From Micromonospora alfalfae (lineage in GTDB: Bacteria; Actinomycetota; Actinomycetes; Mycobacteriales; Micromonosporaceae), in contig NZ_JAKKFH010000020.1 of NCBI RefSeq assembly GCF_022230925.1, positions 1 to 59,673 of the forward strand: DNA of 59,673 nt, written 5' to 3'. Shown here piece by piece: positions 58,865 to 59,673 of the stretch. A program made the position numbers and the translations under genes. The notes beneath the pieces are model-generated. The model saw nothing but the letters and a program-made list of their open reading frames with translations. It was not told the DNA's origin and did no database searches. Every line of letters starts with the position of its first letter. Position 1 is the stretch's first letter.

Positions 58865-59635
58865 CTAGTCCAGCGGCACCGGCAGCGGCACCGGCCGCTT
58901 TGCCACCCGGTCGTCGCCCGACGACTGGCCCCGCAGGTGCCGGGCCAGCCAGGGCAGCAGGTGCCGGCGGGTCCAGGCCAGCTCGGCGCCGAACACCTCG
59001 CCGCGGCGCCGCCGGGGTGCCGGCGGCAACGGCCGTGTCCAGGAGTCGTCGAACCCGGGCAGACCCGCCGTGTACGCCAGTGCGGCGGCGATGCGCTCGT
59101 GCCCGGCGCTGTTGGCGTGCAGCCGGTCGTCGCTCCACAGCCGGGGATCGGAGGAGACCGGGTGGGCCCCCAGGTCGAGGAGCGTGGCGCCGGTCCGTGC
59201 GGTGGCGGCCCGCAGCGCCTCGTTGAGCGCCAGCATGCGACCACGCAGCGGCCGGGCCAACGGCATCACGGGCGCCGGATCCGGCATCGTGAAGGTCAGC
59301 ACTGTCGCCCCCTGCTCGACCAGTGCCTGCTGCATCGCCGCGACATCCCCGGCGACCTGGTCCGCGTCGAAGGAGGGGCGCAGCACGTCGTTCATGCCGG
59401 CGACCACGGTGGCCAGGTCGGGGGCCAGGTCGAGGGCGGGCTGGAGCTGCTCGGCCCGGATCAGCGCTGTGGTCCGGCCCCGGATGGCCAGGTTCGCGTA
59501 TTCCAGACCGCCCTGGGCGCGGGCCACCGCCAGGGCGAACCGGTCGGCCCAGCCCCGGTAGCCGCCGACGCCGTCCGGGTCGTCGAGCCCTTCGGTGGTG
59601 CTGTCGCCGATCGCCACGTACCGCTGCCACATCAC
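58865..59635 (-). CDS. SGNH/GDSL-family hydrolase
   Basis: 256 residues. Block I AIGDSTTEG (nucleophile Ser12), block II NLAIRG (Gly), block III VVAGMNDVLR (Asn), block V DDRLHANSAGH (Asp and His). All four SGNH residues are present. There is no signal peptide, so it is a cytosolic esterase or lipase of unknown substrate. The tail is rich in Pro and Arg. The gene begins about 40 bases inside the right edge of the window. Confidence 0.9.
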   Translation of the reverse strand: MMWQRYVAIGDSTTEGLDDPDGVGGYRGWADRFALAVARAQGGLEYANLAIRGRTTALIRAEQLQPALDLAPDLATVVAGMNDVLRPSFDADQVAGDVAAMQQALVEQGATVLTFTMPDPAPVMPLARPLRGRMLALNEALRAATARTGATLLDLGAHPVSSDPRLWSDDRLHANSAGHERIAAALAYTAGLPGFDDSWTRPLPPAPRRRRGEVFGAELAWTRRHLLPWLARHLRGQSSGDDRVAKRPVPLPVPLD

Positions 59636-59673
59636 CCGCGCGAGGTTAGCCCGCCCGAAACCCCCACACCCCC

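Overview
The window is about 59.7 kb of very GC-rich DNA. GTG starts are frequent, intergenic gaps are short, GC-rich hairpin terminators are common, and genes often meet through 1-4 base stop/start overlaps (ATGA, GTGA, TGATG). The gene content points to a filamentous actinomycete: mycothiol-type DinB and maleylpyruvate-isomerase-fold proteins, a spore photoproduct lyase family protein, secreted ricin-domain and snapalysin-type proteins, an ECF42 sigma factor, and many WYL, TetR, LacI and MerR regulators. The best guess is Micromonosporaceae, probably Micromonospora. I see no rRNA, tRNA, CRISPR array, insertion sequence or phage block; this looks like ordinary chromosome.

Layout. 0-6.5 kb: a small phosphatase, a UvrA-like ABC ATPase, a double-MerR regulator, a DacC-like carboxypeptidase and a secreted cyclophilin. 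6.6-16.7 kb: a LacI regulator divergent from a VanX-like lipoprotein, DinB, a radical-SAM SPL-family protein, a secreted ThuA-ricin protein, a WYL regulator divergent from a Tet(M)-type ribosomal protection protein with an upstream ORF, an autonomous 41-codon gene, and RtcB. 16.7-25.4 kb: a mycothiol enzyme, a TetR-MFS efflux pair, a 60-residue LPxTG microprotein coupled to a hyaluronan-synthase-like glycosyltransferase, a response regulator/kinase/GerMN-lipoprotein operon, and a rhamnose mutarotase. 25.5-32.5 kb: small secreted and membrane proteins, an ECF42 operon (DUF6069, DGPF protein, sigma factor, reductase), an AraC remnant, and a fused snapalysin-trypsin protease. 32.5-48.4 kb: a DUF3152 lipoprotein, a SigE-family sigma factor with its partner, a large hybrid kinase, an M28 aminopeptidase, an SDR, HtpG, a damaged NmrA-like reductase, a LuxR-type two-component pair, an Lnt-like acyltransferase and DNA polymerase IV. 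48.4-59.7 kb: a VOC/WYL divergent pair around a perfect operator-like palindrome, two coupled acetyltransferases, a glutamate-synthase-like flavoprotein, a Tat-exported amidase, a channel-like protein with a phospho-threonine-motif tail, an MFS transporter with an attenuator-like leader, an SRPBCC/VOC pair, a YchJ-like protein and an SGNH hydrolase.

How the genes work together. Cell-envelope maintenance and export recur (carboxypeptidase, VanX-like peptidase, amidase, LPxTG/glycosyltransferase pair, Lnt-like enzyme, envelope-type two-component operon), as do antibiotic or stress responses (UvrA-like ATPase, ribosomal protection protein, two drug-type MFS pumps, Pol IV with a LexA-like box, RtcB, HtpG). 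The most interesting candidates for undescribed biology are: the LPxTG microprotein translationally coupled to the glycosyltransferase; the 12-residue D/E-x-T-Q-V-V repeat tail on the channel-like protein; the two attenuator-like leaders upstream of resistance-type genes; and a palindromic repeat family found immediately 3' of two genes.
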